DNA of 64,000 nt, from contig OZ021731.1 in assembly GCA_963978545.1 (NCBI GenBank), positions 29,426,093 to 29,490,092 of the forward strand. Reading direction: 5' to 3'. The DNA comes from Linyphia triangularis. Lineage: Eukaryota > Arthropoda > Arachnida > Araneae > Linyphiidae. The position numbers and the translations under genes are program-made. The notes under the pieces were generated by a model. The model was not told the origin of the DNA. It was given only the letters and a program-made list of their open reading frames with translations, and did not search any database. Below are positions 43,841 to 57,519 of the stretch, piece by piece (the first letter of the stretch is position 1; each line of letters opens with the position of its first letter).

Positions 43841-46800
43841 TAGTGAAACAAGTTCTACAGTAATATTGCTCCCTTACATTCTTGGTTCTCTTCACGTTGA
43901 CTTCTGGACGGTAGCAATCAGTTGTAGAGTAGTGAAACAAGTTCTACAGTAATATTGCTCCCTTACATTCTTGGTTCTCTTCACGTTGACTTCTGGACGG
44001 TAGCAATCAGTTGTAGAGTAGTGAAACAAGTTCTACAGTAATATTGCTCCCTTACATTCTTGGTTCTCTTCACGTTGACTTCTGGACGGTAGCAATCAGT
44101 TGTAGAGTAGTGAAACAAGTTCTACAGTAATATTGCTCCCTTACATTCTTGGTTCTCTTCACGTTGACTTCTGGACGGTAGCAATCAGTTGTAGAGTAGT
44201 GAAACAAGTTCTACAGTAATATTGCTCCCTTACATTCTTGGTTCTCTTCACGTTGACTTCTGGACGGTAGCAATCAGTTGTAGAGTAGTGAAACAAGTTC
44301 TACAGTAATATTGCTCCCTTACATTCTTGGTTCTCTTCACGTTGACTTCTGGACGGTAGCAATCAGTTGTAGAGTAGTGAAACAAGTTCTACAGTAATAT
44401 TGCTCCCTTACATTCTTGGTTCTCTTCACGTTGACTTCTGGACGGTAGCAATCAGTTGTAGAGTAGTGAAACAAGTTCTACAGTAATATTGCTCCCTTAC
44501 ATTCTTGGTTCTCTTCACGTTGACTTCTGGACGGTAGCAATCAGTTGTAGAGTAGTGAAACAAGTTCTACAGTAATATTGCTCCCTTACATTCTTGGTTC
44601 TCTTCACGTTGACTTCTGGACGGTAGCAATCAGTTGTAGAGTAGTGAAACAAGTTCTACAGTAATATTGCTCCCTTACATTCTTGGTTCTCTTCACGTTG
44701 ACTTCTGGACGGTAGCAATCAGTTGTAGAGTAGTGAAACAAGTTCTACAGTAATATTGCTCCCTTACATTCTTGGTTCTCTTCACGTTGACTTCTGGACG
44801 GTAGCAATCAGTTGTAGAGTAGTGAAACAAGTTCTACAGTAATATTGCTCCCTTACATTCTTGGTTCTCTTCACGTTGACTTCTGGACGGTAGCAATCAG
44901 TTGTAGAGTAGTGAAACAAGTTCTACAGTAATATTGCTCCCTTACATTCTTGGTTCTCTTCACGTTGACTTCTGGACGGTAGCAATCAGTTGTAGAGTAG
45001 TGAAACAAGTTCTACAGTAATATTGCTCCCTTACATTCTTGGTTCTCTTCACGTTGACTTCTGGACGGTAGCAATCAGTTGTAGAGTAGTGAAACAAGTT
45101 CTACAGTAATATTGCTCCCTTACATTCTTGGTTCTCTTCACGTTGACTTCTGGACGGTAGCAATCAGTTGTAGAGTAGTGAAACAAGTTCTACAGTAATA
45201 TTGCTCCCTTACATTCTTGGTTCTCTTCACGTTGACTTCTGGACGGTAGCAATCAGTTGTAGAGTAGTGAAACAAGTTCTACAGTAATATTGCTCCCTTA
45301 CATTCTTGGTTCTCTTCACGTTGACTTCTGGACGGTAGCAATCAGTTGTAGAGTAGTGAAACAAGTTCTACAGTAATATTGCTCCCTTACATTCTTGGTT
45401 CTCTTCACGTTGACTTCTGGACGGTAGCAATCAGTTGTAGAGTAGTGAAACAAGTTCTACAGTAATATTGCTCCCTTACATTCTTGGTTCTCTTCACGTT
45501 GACTTCTGGACGGTAGCAATCAGTTGTAGAGTAGTGAAACAAGTTCTACAGTAATATTGCTCCCTTACATTCTTGGTTCTCTTCACGTTGACTTCTGGAC
45601 GGTAGCAATCAGTTGTAGAGTAGTGAAACAAGTTCTACAGTAATATTGCTCCCTTACATTCTTGGTTCTCTTCACGTTGACTTCTGGACGGTAGCAATCA
45701 GTTGTAGAGTAGTGAAACAAGTTCTACAGTAATATTGCTCCCTTACATTCTTGGTTCTCTTCACGTTGACTTCTGGACGGTAGCAATCAGTTGTAGAGTA
45801 GTGAAACAAGTTCTACAGTAATATTGCTCCCTTACATTCTTGGTTCTCTTCACGTTGACTTCTGGACGGTAGCAATCAGTTGTAGAGTAGTGAAACAAGT
45901 TCTACAGTAATATTGCTCCCTTACATTCTTGGTTCTCTTCACGTTGACTTCTGGACGGTAGCAATCAGTTGTAGAGTAGTGAAACAAGTTCTACAGTAAT
46001 ATTGCTCCCTTACATTCTTGGTTCTCTTCACGTTGACTTCTGGACGGTAGCAATCAGTTGTAGAGTAGTGAAACAAGTTCTACAGTAATATTGCTCCCTT
46101 ACATTCTTGGTTCTCTTCACGTTGACTTCTGGACGGTAGCAATCAGTTGTAGAGTAGTGAAACAAGTTCTACAGTAATATTGCTCCCTTACATTCTTGGT
46201 TCTCTTCACGTTGACTTCTGGACGGTAGCAATCAGTTGTAGAGTAGTGAAACAAGTTCTACAGTAATATTGCTCCCTTACATTCTTGGTTCTCTTCACGT
46301 TGACTTCTGGACGGTAGCAATCAGTTGTAGAGTAGTGAAACAAGTTCTACAGTAATATTGCTCCCTTACATTCTTGGTTCTCTTCACGTTGACTTCTGGA
46401 CGGTAGCAATCAGTTGTAGAGTAGTGAAACAAGTTCTACAGTAATATTGCTCCCTTACATTCTTGGTTCTCTTCACGTTGACTTCTGGACGGTAGCAATC
46501 AGTTGTAGAGTAGTGAAACAAGTTCTACAGTAATATTGCTCCCTTACATTCTTGGTTCTCTTCACGTTGACTTCTGGACGGTAGCAATCAGTTGTAGAGT
46601 AGTGAAACAAGTTCTACAGTAATATTGCTCCCTTACATTCTTGGTTCTCTTCACGTTGACTTCTGGACGGTAGCAATCAGTTGTAGAGTAGTGAAACAAG
46701 TTCTACAGTAATATTGCTCCCTTACATTCTTGGTTCTCTTCACGTTGACTTCTGGACGGTAGCAATCAGTTGTAGAGTAGTGAAACAAGTTCTACAGTAA

Positions 46801-49800
46801 TATTGCTCCCTTACATTCTTGGTTCTCTTCACGTTGACTTCTGGACGGTAGCAATCAGTTGTAGAGTAGTGAAACAAGTTCTACAGTAATATTGCTCCCT
46901 TACATTCTTGGTTCTCTTCACGTTGACTTCTGGACGGTAGCAATCAGTTGTAGAGTAGTGAAACAAGTTCTACAGTAATATTGCTCCCTTACATTCTTGG
47001 TTCTCTTCACGTTGACTTCTGGACGGTAGCAATCAGTTGTAGAGTAGTGAAACAAGTTCTACAGTAATATTGCTCCCTTACATTCTTGGTTCTCTTCACG
47101 TTGACTTCTGGACGGTAGCAATCAGTTGTAGAGTAGTGAAACAAGTTCTACAGTAATATTGCTCCCTTACATTCTTGGTTCTCTTCACGTTGACTTCTGG
47201 ACGGTAGCAATCAGTTGTAGAGTAGTGAAACAAGTTCTACAGTAATATTGCTCCCTTACATTCTTGGTTCTCTTCACGTTGACTTCTGGACGGTAGCAAT
47301 CAGTTGTAGAGTAGTGAAACAAGTTCTACAGTAATATTGCTCCCTTACATTCTTGGTTCTCTTCACGTTGACTTCTGGACGGTAGCAATCAGTTGTAGAG
47401 TAGTGAAACAAGTTCTACAGTAATATTGCTCCCTTACATTCTTGGTTCTCTTCACGTTGACTTCTGGACGGTAGCAATCAGTTGTAGAGTAGTGAAACAA
47501 GTTCTACAGTAATATTGCTCCCTTACATTCTTGGTTCTCTTCACGTTGACTTCTGGACGGTAGCAATCAGTTGTAGAGTAGTGAAACAAGTTCTACAGTA
47601 ATATTGCTCCCTTACATTCTTGGTTCTCTTCACGTTGACTTCTGGACGGTAGCAATCAGTTGTAGAGTAGTGAAACAAGTTCTACAGTAATATTGCTCCC
47701 TTACATTCTTGGTTCTCTTCACGTTGACTTCTGGACGGTAGCAATCAGTTGTAGAGTAGTGAAACAAGTTCTACAGTAATATTGCTCCCTTACATTCTTG
47801 GTTCTCTTCACGTTGACTTCTGGACGGTAGCAATCAGTTGTAGAGTAGTGAAACAAGTTCTACAGTAATATTGCTCCCTTACATTCTTGGTTCTCTTCAC
47901 GTTGACTTCTGGACGGTAGCAATCAGTTGTAGAGTAGTGAAACAAGTTCTACAGTAATATTGCTCCCTTACATTCTTGGTTCTCTTCACGTTGACTTCTG
48001 GACGGTAGCAATCAGTTGTAGAGTAGTGAAACAAGTTCTACAGTAATATTGCTCCCTTACATTCTTGGTTCTCTTCACGTTGACTTCTGGACGGTAGCAA
48101 TCAGTTGTAGAGTAGTGAAACAAGTTCTACAGTAATATTGCTCCCTTACATTCTTGGTTCTCTTCACGTTGACTTCTGGACGGTAGCAATCAGTTGTAGA
48201 GTAGTGAAACAAGTTCTACAGTAATATTGCTCCCTTACATTCTTGGTTCTCTTCACGTTGACTTCTGGACGGTAGCAATCAGTTGTAGAGTAGTGAAACA
48301 AGTTCTACAGTAATATTGCTCCCTTACATTCTTGGTTCTCTTCACGTTGACTTCTGGACGGTAGCAATCAGTTGTAGAGTAGTGAAACAAGTTCTACAGT
48401 AATATTGCTCCCTTACATTCTTGGTTCTCTTCACGTTGACTTCTGGACGGTAGCAATCAGTTGTAGAGTAGTGAAACAAGTTCTACAGTAATATTGCTCC
48501 CTTACATTCTTGGTTCTCTTCACGTTGACTTCTGGACGGTAGCAATCAGTTGTAGAGTAGTGAAACAAGTTCTACAGTAATATTGCTCCCTTACATTCTT
48601 GGTTCTCTTCACGTTGACTTCTGGACGGTAGCAATCAGTTGTAGAGTAGTGAAACAAGTTCTACAGTAATATTGCTCCCTTACATTCTTGGTTCTCTTCA
48701 CGTTGACTTCTGGACGGTAGCAATCAGTTGTAGAGTAGTGAAACAAGTTCTACAGTAATATTGCTCCCTTACATTCTTGGTTCTCTTCACGTTGACTTCT
48801 GGACGGTAGCAATCAGTTGTAGAGTAGTGAAACAAGTTCTACAGTAATATTGCTCCCTTACATTCTTGGTTCTCTTCACGTTGACTTCTGGACGGTAGCA
48901 ATCAGTTGTAGAGTAGTGAAACAAGTTCTACAGTAATATTGCTCCCTTACATTCTTGGTTCTCTTCACGTTGACTTCTGGACGGTAGCAATCAGTTGTAG
49001 AGTAGTGAAACAAGTTCTACAGTAATATTGCTCCCTTACATTCTTGGTTCTCTTCACGTTGACTTCTGGACGGTAGCAATCAGTTGTAGAGTAGTGAAAC
49101 AAGTTCTACAGTAATATTGCTCCCTTACATTCTTGGTTCTCTTCACGTTGACTTCTGGACGGTAGCAATCAGTTGTAGAGTAGTGAAACAAGTTCTACAG
49201 TAATATTGCTCCCTTACATTCTTGGTTCTCTTCACGTTGACTTCTGGACGGTAGCAATCAGTTGTAGAGTAGTGAAACAAGTTCTACAGTAATATTGCTC
49301 CCTTACATTCTTGGTTCTCTTCACGTTGACTTCTGGACGGTAGCAATCAGTTGTAGAGTAGTGAAACAAGTTCTACAGTAATATTGCTCCCTTACATTCT
49401 TGGTTCTCTTCACGTTGACTTCTGGACGGTAGCAATCAGTTGTAGAGTAGTGAAACAAGTTCTACAGTAATATTGCTCCCTTACATTCTTGGTTCTCTTC
49501 ACGTTGACTTCTGGACGGTAGCAATCAGTTGTAGAGTAGTGAAACAAGTTCTACAGTAATATTGCTCCCTTACATTCTTGGTTCTCTTCACGTTGACTTC
49601 TGGACGGTAGCAATCAGTTGTAGAGTAGTGAAACAAGTTCTACAGTAATATTGCTCCCTTACATTCTTGGTTCTCTTCACGTTGACTTCTGGACGGTAGC
49701 AATCAGTTGTAGAGTAGTGAAACAAGTTCTACAGTAATATTGCTCCCTTACATTCTTGGTTCTCTTCACGTTGACTTCTGGACGGTAGCAATCAGTTGTA

Positions 49801-52048
49801 GAGTAGTGAAACAAGTTCTACAGTAATATTGCTCCCTTACATTCTTGGTTCTCTTCACGTTGACTTCTGGACGGTAGCAATCAGTTGTAGAGTAGTGAAA
49901 CAAGTTCTACAGTAATATTGCTCCCTTACATTCTTGGTTCTCTTCACGTTGACTTCTGGACGGTAGCAATCAGTTGTAGAGTAGTGAAACAAGTTCTACA
50001 GTAATATTGCTCCCTTACATTCTTGGTTCTCTTCACGTTGACTTCTGGACGGTAGCAATCAGTTGTAGAGTAGTGAAACAAGTTCTACAGTAATATTGCT
50101 CCCTTACATTCTTGGTTCTCTTCACGTTGACTTCTGGACGGTAGCAATCAGTTGTAGAGTAGTGAAACAAGTTCTACAGTAATATTGCTCCCTTACATTC
50201 TTGGTTCTCTTCACGTTGACTTCTGGACGGTAGCAATCAGTTGTAGAGTAGTGAAACAAGTTCTACAGTAATATTGCTCCCTTACATTCTTGGTTCTCTT
50301 CACGTTGACTTCTGGACGGTAGCAATCAGTTGTAGAGTAGTGAAACAAGTTCTACAGTAATATTGCTCCCTTACATTCTTGGTTCTCTTCACGTTGACTT
50401 CTGGACGGTAGCAATCAGTTGTAGAGTAGTGAAACAAGTTCTACAGTAATATTGCTCCCTTACATTCTTGGTTCTCTTCACGTTGACTTCTGGACGGTAG
50501 CAATCAGTTGTAGAGTAGTGAAACAAGTTCTACAGTAATATTGCTCCCTTACATTCTTGGTTCTCTTCACGTTGACTTCTGGACGGTAGCAATCAGTTGT
50601 AGAGTAGTGAAACAAGTTCTACAGTAATATTGCTCCCTTACATTCTTGGTTCTCTTCACGTTGACTTCTGGACGGTAGCAATCAGTTGTAGAGTAGTGAA
50701 ACAAGTTCTACAGTAATATTGCTCCCTTACATTCTTGGTTCTCTTCACGTTGACTTCTGGACGGTAGCAATCAGTTGTAGAGTAGTGAAACAAGTTCTAC
50801 AGTAATATTGCTCCCTTACATTCTTGGTTCTCTTCACGTTGACTTCTGGACGGTAGCAATCAGTTGTAGAGTAGTGAAACAAGTTCTACAGTAATATTGC
50901 TCCCTTACATTCTTGGTTCTCTTCACGTTGACTTCTGGACGGTAGCAATCAGTTGTAGAGTAGTGAAACAAGTTCTACAGTAATATTGCTCCCTTACATT
51001 CTTGGTTCTCTTCACGTTGACTTCTGGACGGTAGCAATCAGTTGTAGAGTAGTGAAACAAGTTCTACAGTAATATTGCTCCCTTACATTCTTGGTTCTCT
51101 TCACGTTGACTTCTGGACGGTAGCAATCAGTTGTAGAGTAGTGAAACAAGTTCTACAGTAATATTGCTCCCTTACATTCTTGGTTCTCTTCACGTTGACT
51201 TCTGGACGGTAGCAATCAGTTGTAGAGTAGTGAAACAAGTTCTACAGTAATATTGCTCCCTTACATTCTTGGTTCTCTTCACGTTGACTTCTGGACGGTA
51301 GCAATCAGTTGTAGAGTAGTGAAACAAGTTCTACAGTAATATTGCTCCCTTACATTCTTGGTTCTCTTCACGTTGACTTCTGGACGGTAGCAATCAGTTG
51401 TAGAGTAGTGAAACAAGTTCTACAGTAATATTGCTCCCTTACATTCTTGGTTCTCTTCACGTTGACTTCTGGACGGTAGCAATCAGTTGTAGAGTAGTGA
51501 AACAAGTTCTACAGTAATATTGCTCCCTTACATTCTTGGTTCTCTTCACGTTGACTTCTGGACGGTAGCAATCAGTTGTAGAGTAGTGAAACAAGTTCTA
51601 CAGTAATATTGCTCCCTTACATTCTTGGTTCTCTTCACGTTGACTTCTGGACGGTAGCAATCAGTTGTAGAGTAGTGAAACAAGTTCTACAGTAATATTG
51701 CTCCCTTACATTCTTGGTTCTCTTCACGTTGACTTCTGGACGGTAGCAATCAGTTGTAGAGTAGTGAAACAAGTTCTACAGTAATATTGCTCCCTTACAT
51801 TCTTGGTTCTCTTCACGTTGACTTCTGGACGGTAGCAATCAGTTGTAGAGTAGTGAAACAAGTTCTACAGTAATATTGCTCCCTTACATTCTTGGTTCTC
51901 TTCACGTTGACTTCTGGACGGTAGCAATCAGTTGTAGAGTAGTGAAACAAGTTCTACAGTAATATTGCTCCCTTACATTCTTGGTTCTCTTCACGTTGAC
52001 TTCTGGACGGTAGCAATCAGTTGTTGAGTAGTGAAACAAGTTTTAGAA
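43841..52048. repeat. homogeneous 89-bp satellite array, 92 units
   Basis: The landmark TAATATTGCTCCC starts at 43861 and recurs every 89 bp to 51960, that is 92 occurrences with no change of phase. I see no substitution until position 52025, where the last unit has TTGTTGAG for TTGTAGAG before breaking down. Each unit holds the family core GTGAAACAAGTTCTACAG, an inverted pair TGTAGA/TCTACA around 14 bp (unit positions 63-68 and 83-88) and a wider pair ATTGCT/AGCAAT (5-10 and 53-58). No reading frame survives. Confidence 0.97.
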
Positions 52049-52200
52049 TATACTCAATCCTTCTTGAGATAGCTCCTTGAATATAGCATAGCAATCAGCT
52101 AGTAGTAAAACTTGTTCTACAGCAAGATTTCTCTAACATATCATGGATCCCTTTTGCGTAGGCTTTTTAACTTCAATACAAATTCTGTAACAATCAAATT
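52049..52200. repeat. diverged satellite edge
   Basis: One or two degenerate units follow the array, e.g. AGCAATCAGCTAGTAGTAAA then TTGTTCTACAGCAAGA near 52092-52130. Confidence 0.7.
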
Positions 52201-53164
52201 ACTCTAACAATGTTTTAACGACGATATAAATTTACGATTTGATTATGTTGCGAATCATTCTTCTGAATCTTCATAAAATCTTTTAAGTTATTATTAAAGT
52301 ATAAATAAATTTAGAAGAAATATATATTTTCTTATAACAATACATACTCATGTTTAAATCATTTTGGGGACATATAGAATGGAAATATTATAATTTTACG
52401 ACTTACTGTAATATTTTAATCAATATTTTAGGCTCGAGTAGCTGTGCTTTTTCATTTCATTGTTATATGGCAGGGGAAGCTCCACTATAGTTTTGTAGAA
52501 TGTTGTAGTCAAATAGTCATCGTATTTAGTTCTTTATGCAGTTATTATATTTTGCTATATACTATCTTATACAATCTGTGCATCTCGTTGTTTACTGATT
52601 TTACACAATTGAGAATTCTATGATTTAAAAAAAAAATTCTGTAAATACTTCATAGAGCTCTTCATCTGGAAACGAATAAAAAAGTCTCCACAAAAACAGT
52701 TAATATATTGACATTGAAAATCAAATTGCGTATACCAGGAATCCTTAAAGATTAGACCATTAAGAATTATATATTTCTTTTTCCTGTCCTTCATTTTTAC
52801 ATCTGATATCACTGACTGAAACTTGAAGCCAAAAGAAAAAGTTCAATAGGAACTAGTTGTGGAAAATGTTACCGTTATCTTCAAAGATATTTTTGCAACA
52901 GTAAATATCTTTCCTACACTTGGCAGAAGGTGTTTTTTTATTTACTGAGAATATACAGAAATATAACATATCCTTCAATAACAGTATGTCATAAAAATAA
53001 ATTTTTTACTGCAACTCTTATTTACGAATTGCAAACTTTTATTCGCAATAGTAAATTCTTTAAGCGATTTTGAGTTCAGATAGAGTTTTCATTGAATTTG
53101 ACCACTTCAAAGAAAATAGAAAATATCCATTCCGTGCCATTAAATAACTCTCCCTTCTCTCTGA
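52201..53164. other. unassigned spacer
   Basis: AT-rich. A 64-codon minus-strand frame (52618-52812) has no recognised motif. Confidence 0.4.
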
Positions 53165-53306
53165 ATAAAGTAGGATGTATTAGCATCGACAACGAGTCGA
53201 TCTGTCAAGTTTAAGCTGTGTTGGAATGATAGTAAGTGGGTTGATTAGAATTCTAAAAATTGTGGCCCATCACGAACAATTAGGCAAAAAAAAAAAAAAA
53301 AAAAAA
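53165..53306 (+). repeat. fam-L fragment with poly-A
   Basis: ATGTATTAGCATCGACAACG, GATCTGTCAAGTTTAAGCTG and GTGGGTTGATTAGAATTC align with the fam-L 3' block and are followed by an A-run at about 53286-53306. Confidence 0.6.
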
Positions 53307-53615
53307 AGGTTTTTATAACGGTTTTAAAACCCAGCTGCAAATGGTAAACCGGGTATACAATTTTTCATAAAATACTACATATGTACGGTATATTTTGCGC
53401 CAACTATTGTGAATATAAAGTGGTTGGCATCTGAAGAAGTTAAGTTTCTAGAGCTGTTTTCTCAATTAGAATGTGCTTATGCAACTTTCTTGAGATGGAG
53501 CAGAAAATCTATGGACTTTTCAATACTTTAATTAATAGAGTATAACATAACAAGCGTTCTAGCAAACACTTGCTGTAACAATGTGATCCATAAATAACTG
53601 TGAAAGTACTTAGTA

Positions 53616-55116
53616 CAGTGCATCTCAAAAGTTTATAGACAGCCATTTTTTTGGATTTAACAGCTAACTAAACGAAAACGAAAGACGAAATAAATTATGC
53701 AAATATGTATTGAGGTAATACAAATAATAAAATACTCAAGTAATTTTAAGCTGGCATAGATTTAATATAAAAAGAATAGAAAAAAAAAATGCTGTCCCCA
53801 AAACATATGGACAACTAGTATTAAAGGCTGATTTAAGTACTGATTGCCAAAATTTGCATATTCCAAGGACATGTACTTGTGACGCAATAGTTTCCTGACA
53901 TAAATTCCAAATCTGTCTTTCCTTTTCCGATTGATTGGAAAGTGCAGTTTCCCAAAAATGAAATTTTGCAAGTTGATCTTTGAAATCTCGTGGAATGAAA
54001 GTTGTTGACATTGCAAGAAACACTGGTCGCAGCAGGGTTGGTATTTACCGAATTCTGTCAAAAGTTGACAATTTTGAAACAAAATCCCGTTCTGGGCGAC
54101 CAAAGAAAACAACTAAACGGCAAGACATAGAGATTTTTAGATTAAATTCAATCCAGAACCAGTCTGTAAGGTCAATTTCAAGAGAAGTGATCGTTCTAGT
54201 ACCATTTACGATGTCAATCAATCAAATTCTGTACTATCAAACGTTCTAGTATCAATAAAAATCCAAGATGCATCGACGGCGGCTGGCAAGGAAATTTCTT
54301 GATTATCGCAAAATGCGTTGTTCGCCAAAGTTTACAAAACAGCATCGTGTTCAGTGGGCCTGAAATCATATCAATTGGACGGATGAATAGTTGAGAGTTC
54401 TGTTCAGTGAGGAAAAAAGGTTGGGCATATTACTGCAAGATATTCGCAGACAACAAGGAGAGGGTTCATTAATGGCGTGGGGAGCATTTTCTTGTAATGG
54501 AACTAACGATATTGCTTTTTTTAAAAGGTCTTCAATTTTTCGAAGATAATTTCCATTTGGAAAGTTGCTAGGGTTGATGACAATTGCTAATTGCTTAATG
54601 ACAATTGCTCCATTCAAGTGACAAACTCTACAATCCAATAGTTTAGACAAAACAAAGTGACTGCTATGGATTGAACAGCCCTAGTTTTTTACCTGAATCC
54701 AATGGAGAATCTGTGGAGAGTATTAACTAGAGGCATATATTCTAATGGTCGTCAAATTGCAACATTACAAGATCTAAAGTTGCAAATTGAACGAAGTTGG
54801 TTTTCTCTAAAACCAGAATTTCTTCAAACTCTTGTTTTGAATATGCCTGATCAAGATTTTTGAAGTGATTAGGAAAACACGGCTAAAATATTTGAACGTT
54901 AAAGAAAAAATGGGTTGTCTATAAGCTTTTGGGACAGTAAAATTTAATTTTTAATTTATATCACAAAGTCTGTAATTGTGTGATATTTTTGTATATTATT
55001 TTTATTATTGTCTAGATGTTATTTATAATTAAAAATGACTTGAAAATTGTTTTCCATCTTTTTAAATTGTAAAATAAAAAAAAAAAACGTTGTCTATAAA
55101 CTTTTGGGACACACCA
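53616..55116 (+). mobile_element. Tc1-like element, decayed
   Basis: Ends CAGTGCATCTCAAAAGTTTA and the inverted form of TGGTGTGTCCCAAAAGTTTA, both continuing TAGACA, flanked by TA (53614-53615, 55117-55118). Length 1501 bp. It contains remains of one transposase on the plus strand. The short terminal repeats and TA duplication are diagnostic of Tc1/mariner. Confidence 0.93.
53980..54863 (+). pseudogene. Tc1-family transposase pseudogene
   Basis: The first open part (53980-54249) holds a helix-turn-helix, MKVVDIARNTGRSRVGIYRI, and a GRPKKTTKR basic hook. A second part from 54268 reads RRLARKFLDYRKM and QHRVQWA, then a stop. LFSEEKR (near 54400) replaces the usual FSDE, so the first catalytic aspartate appears lost. 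GSLMAWGAFSCNG follows near 54465. The region of the second aspartate is broken by stops and deletion. YLNPMENLW near 54700 contains the third acidic residue, and the protein ends MPDQDF at 54860. Several frameshifts and stops make it non-functional. Confidence 0.9.
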
Positions 55117-55118
55117 TA

Positions 55119-56971
55119 TATGTAGACTGGCAAGAATCATTTCACGCTATAGTCATGCAACACTTTTATCCGAATTCAATGCCGAAATCATGCTGAATAC
55201 CTCTATCAACATTAAAGAACATCATACCATAGTATAGTCTTTATGAAGTGTATCATACCCTGATAGCTATAAGACTACTGTACCTGTTTTTCTGGCACTT
55301 CAGCGTGTATCTGAGAAAATATCGATCCAACATCGAAAACCGACCGTTAATCTTTCAACAATCGATTGAGAACAACCACAACCATTTCACTATCGAAACG
55401 CTTCCATCCACCGAATAATAAAACTCCCATTAGTCTGCCTTAATAGCCGAACTTGATAGTTTAGATATGACTTGATAGTTTGGACCGTAGAATAGAGCAG
55501 TTTTTAGGCGCAAAGGTTTTGTATCAATATTTTTTAATCAAGTTGTAGGTATAAATTCCGGTAAAATGCGAGTATGAAGGTTGGTTTTGATTAAATGTAA
55601 ATTCTTAAATTAAAAGATTTTGGGTGTCCCAAAAAGGCTTGCCAATGGTTTTCTGTGTGTTTGAAACAATTTGGCTTTAATATTTAATTATGATTAAATT
55701 ATTTATTTAATAAATATTTCATAAAAAAATTAATGAATATGTAGAAGTTATAAAATAAAAGTAAATTAAATCTAAATTAATTATGCACAAATTGCATTCA
55801 CATAATGAAAATTTTACTTAAATTAATTAAAATCTGACTTATTACATATTTATGTCTGATTGGTAATTAATAACGATGAACCCAAAACTGGCATACTTCC
55901 AAATCACATATTTCTAAGTTCAACATATTATTTAAAACTAGATACTAAAATTAAAAAAAAAAAAAGCCTATTCAAAAGTAAAAATGTATAACAAAAATAC
56001 TATTACATTAAAGTAGAATGCAAAAAATACTCTTTTAACGACTTTTTATTACACAACATTGCGATCTCAATAATTATCTCACGCAATAATTTTTCCTTTA
56101 ATTTATATAAGCGAAGAAAATCTCAAAAATTCTAAGAAGTAAAACAAATCTAAAAATAAAACAGATATTTTATCCCAGAGAATACAAATATTTAATCACC
56201 GGGGATATTACAGGCGAAATGGAATGGTATGTGATAAAAAAAAAAAGATGTTCTTTTCATAAAAATGGTTGGAAGGCATTTTGGTTTGTTTTAACACTCT
56301 AAAAATAACGTATTTAGAAACTATCTTTCTGAGATTTCAAGGGGAGTTTTTATGTAGACTTTTATATCTTATCCAAATTGAATAAATTACAAATTTTGCA
56401 TTTTAGTTGTAGGTTATATTGAGTTTGCATGCTTTCTTAAGAAATTTGAAAGATATGTTTTTCTTTATTGAAGGCAGATGAAAGTGCATTCGCATTATTG
56501 AACAATAGAAATTTTTTCTCAGAAAATTATTTACTTTCGTTCATTAAAAGGTTTTGTTGAAAAGAGATTGCAACTTGCTTATTTTGCTTTTTTGAAAGGT
56601 TGTATTTGGTCACAAACAATACGTGGCTTATTGAGTTGGTTATTGTTTATGTAATAACAACTTTATTCAATGCAAATATAGGCATCTCTGACAACTCTTT
56701 TATATTTGGTTCATTCCTGTTATAAAAAAATATATATTTTAATATTCGTTTCGTTTATCATTTTATTGAAAGGTCTGAATATTGTTAGGAACTTTGGGAT
56801 TACCATAGCAGCCAAAGGCATCTTTCAAAAAAGAACTTTGTGAGGAACAAATAAAGATACTTGAATTATATTGAAAGATTTTAAAAGGGTTTCTCAAAAA
56901 TAATATATATATATATTTTTATTTAGTGGTCATTTTAAAAAAATAGAAGTCATTCCACACATCTTATTTTA
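55119..56971. other. unassigned AT-rich stretch
   Basis: About 1.85 kb. No gene, exon or repeat shared with the rest of the window was recognised. A TA run lies near 56905. Confidence 0.45.
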
Positions 56972-56983
56972 ATAGTTTTTAAT

Positions 56984-57163
56984 GGTTGGTTGTTTTCAGA
57001 TTATCTGGCTCCGTCAGCAACACGAGGGCTATAATGAGCCGAAACATTCGTCATTAGACAAGCCAACATACATTTACAAACACCCATGCCTAACACGGGA
57101 CTCGAACCCGCAACCTCGCGGTCTAGAAGCTAGCCTGCTAACCACTGTACCGTTTGGTCGGCG
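56984..57163 (-). mobile_element. fam-F tRNA-derived SINE, copy 2
   Basis: Perfect 12-bp duplication ATAGTTTTTAAT (56972-56983 and 57164-57175). Nearly identical to copy 1, including GGGTTCGAGTCCC and the end AATCTGAAAACAACCAACC. 180 bp. The high similarity suggests recent activity. The apparent 61-codon frame is spurious. Confidence 0.93.
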
Positions 57164-57175
57164 ATAGTTTTTAAT

Positions 57176-57519
57176 GAAATATTTATGAAAACTTTAAGAT
57201 AAAAGGCTAATAGCTTGAGTTTTTACTAATTGCTTTCTTATTTATTATTTAGTTATTCCATTAAAAATACCCAAATCTAGTATAAATAAAAGAAATTTAT
57301 CTTTAAAAAAATCGTTCAAATTATATATTTTTTTTAAAAGAGGCATTTTTATTGATTTGGTATTTGAGAAATTGTAAGAGGGTTGAATGCACGGTTAGAA
57401 ATATATTAAATTGTTTTTAACTGCCTGCCAACCGGAATATATTCACCATTAATAAAACAAAAGTTAGTCGTACCATTATATTTACTTTTGCGTAGTTTAG
57501 CTTCATTGTATCAATGCAT
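57176..57519. other. unassigned spacer
   Basis: AT-rich, nothing recognised. Confidence 0.4.

Noticed and set aside
43841..52048. CRISPR-like array
   Set aside because: The entire 89-bp unit repeats without unique spacers, and the context is eukaryotic repeat DNA with no cas genes.
41150..52200. Protein-coding repeat gene
   Set aside because: The unit length is not a multiple of three and each frame contains stops within one or two units.
53736..54112. Two minus-strand frames of 95 and 116 codons
   Set aside because: They are antisense shadows of the Tc1-like transposase on the plus strand.
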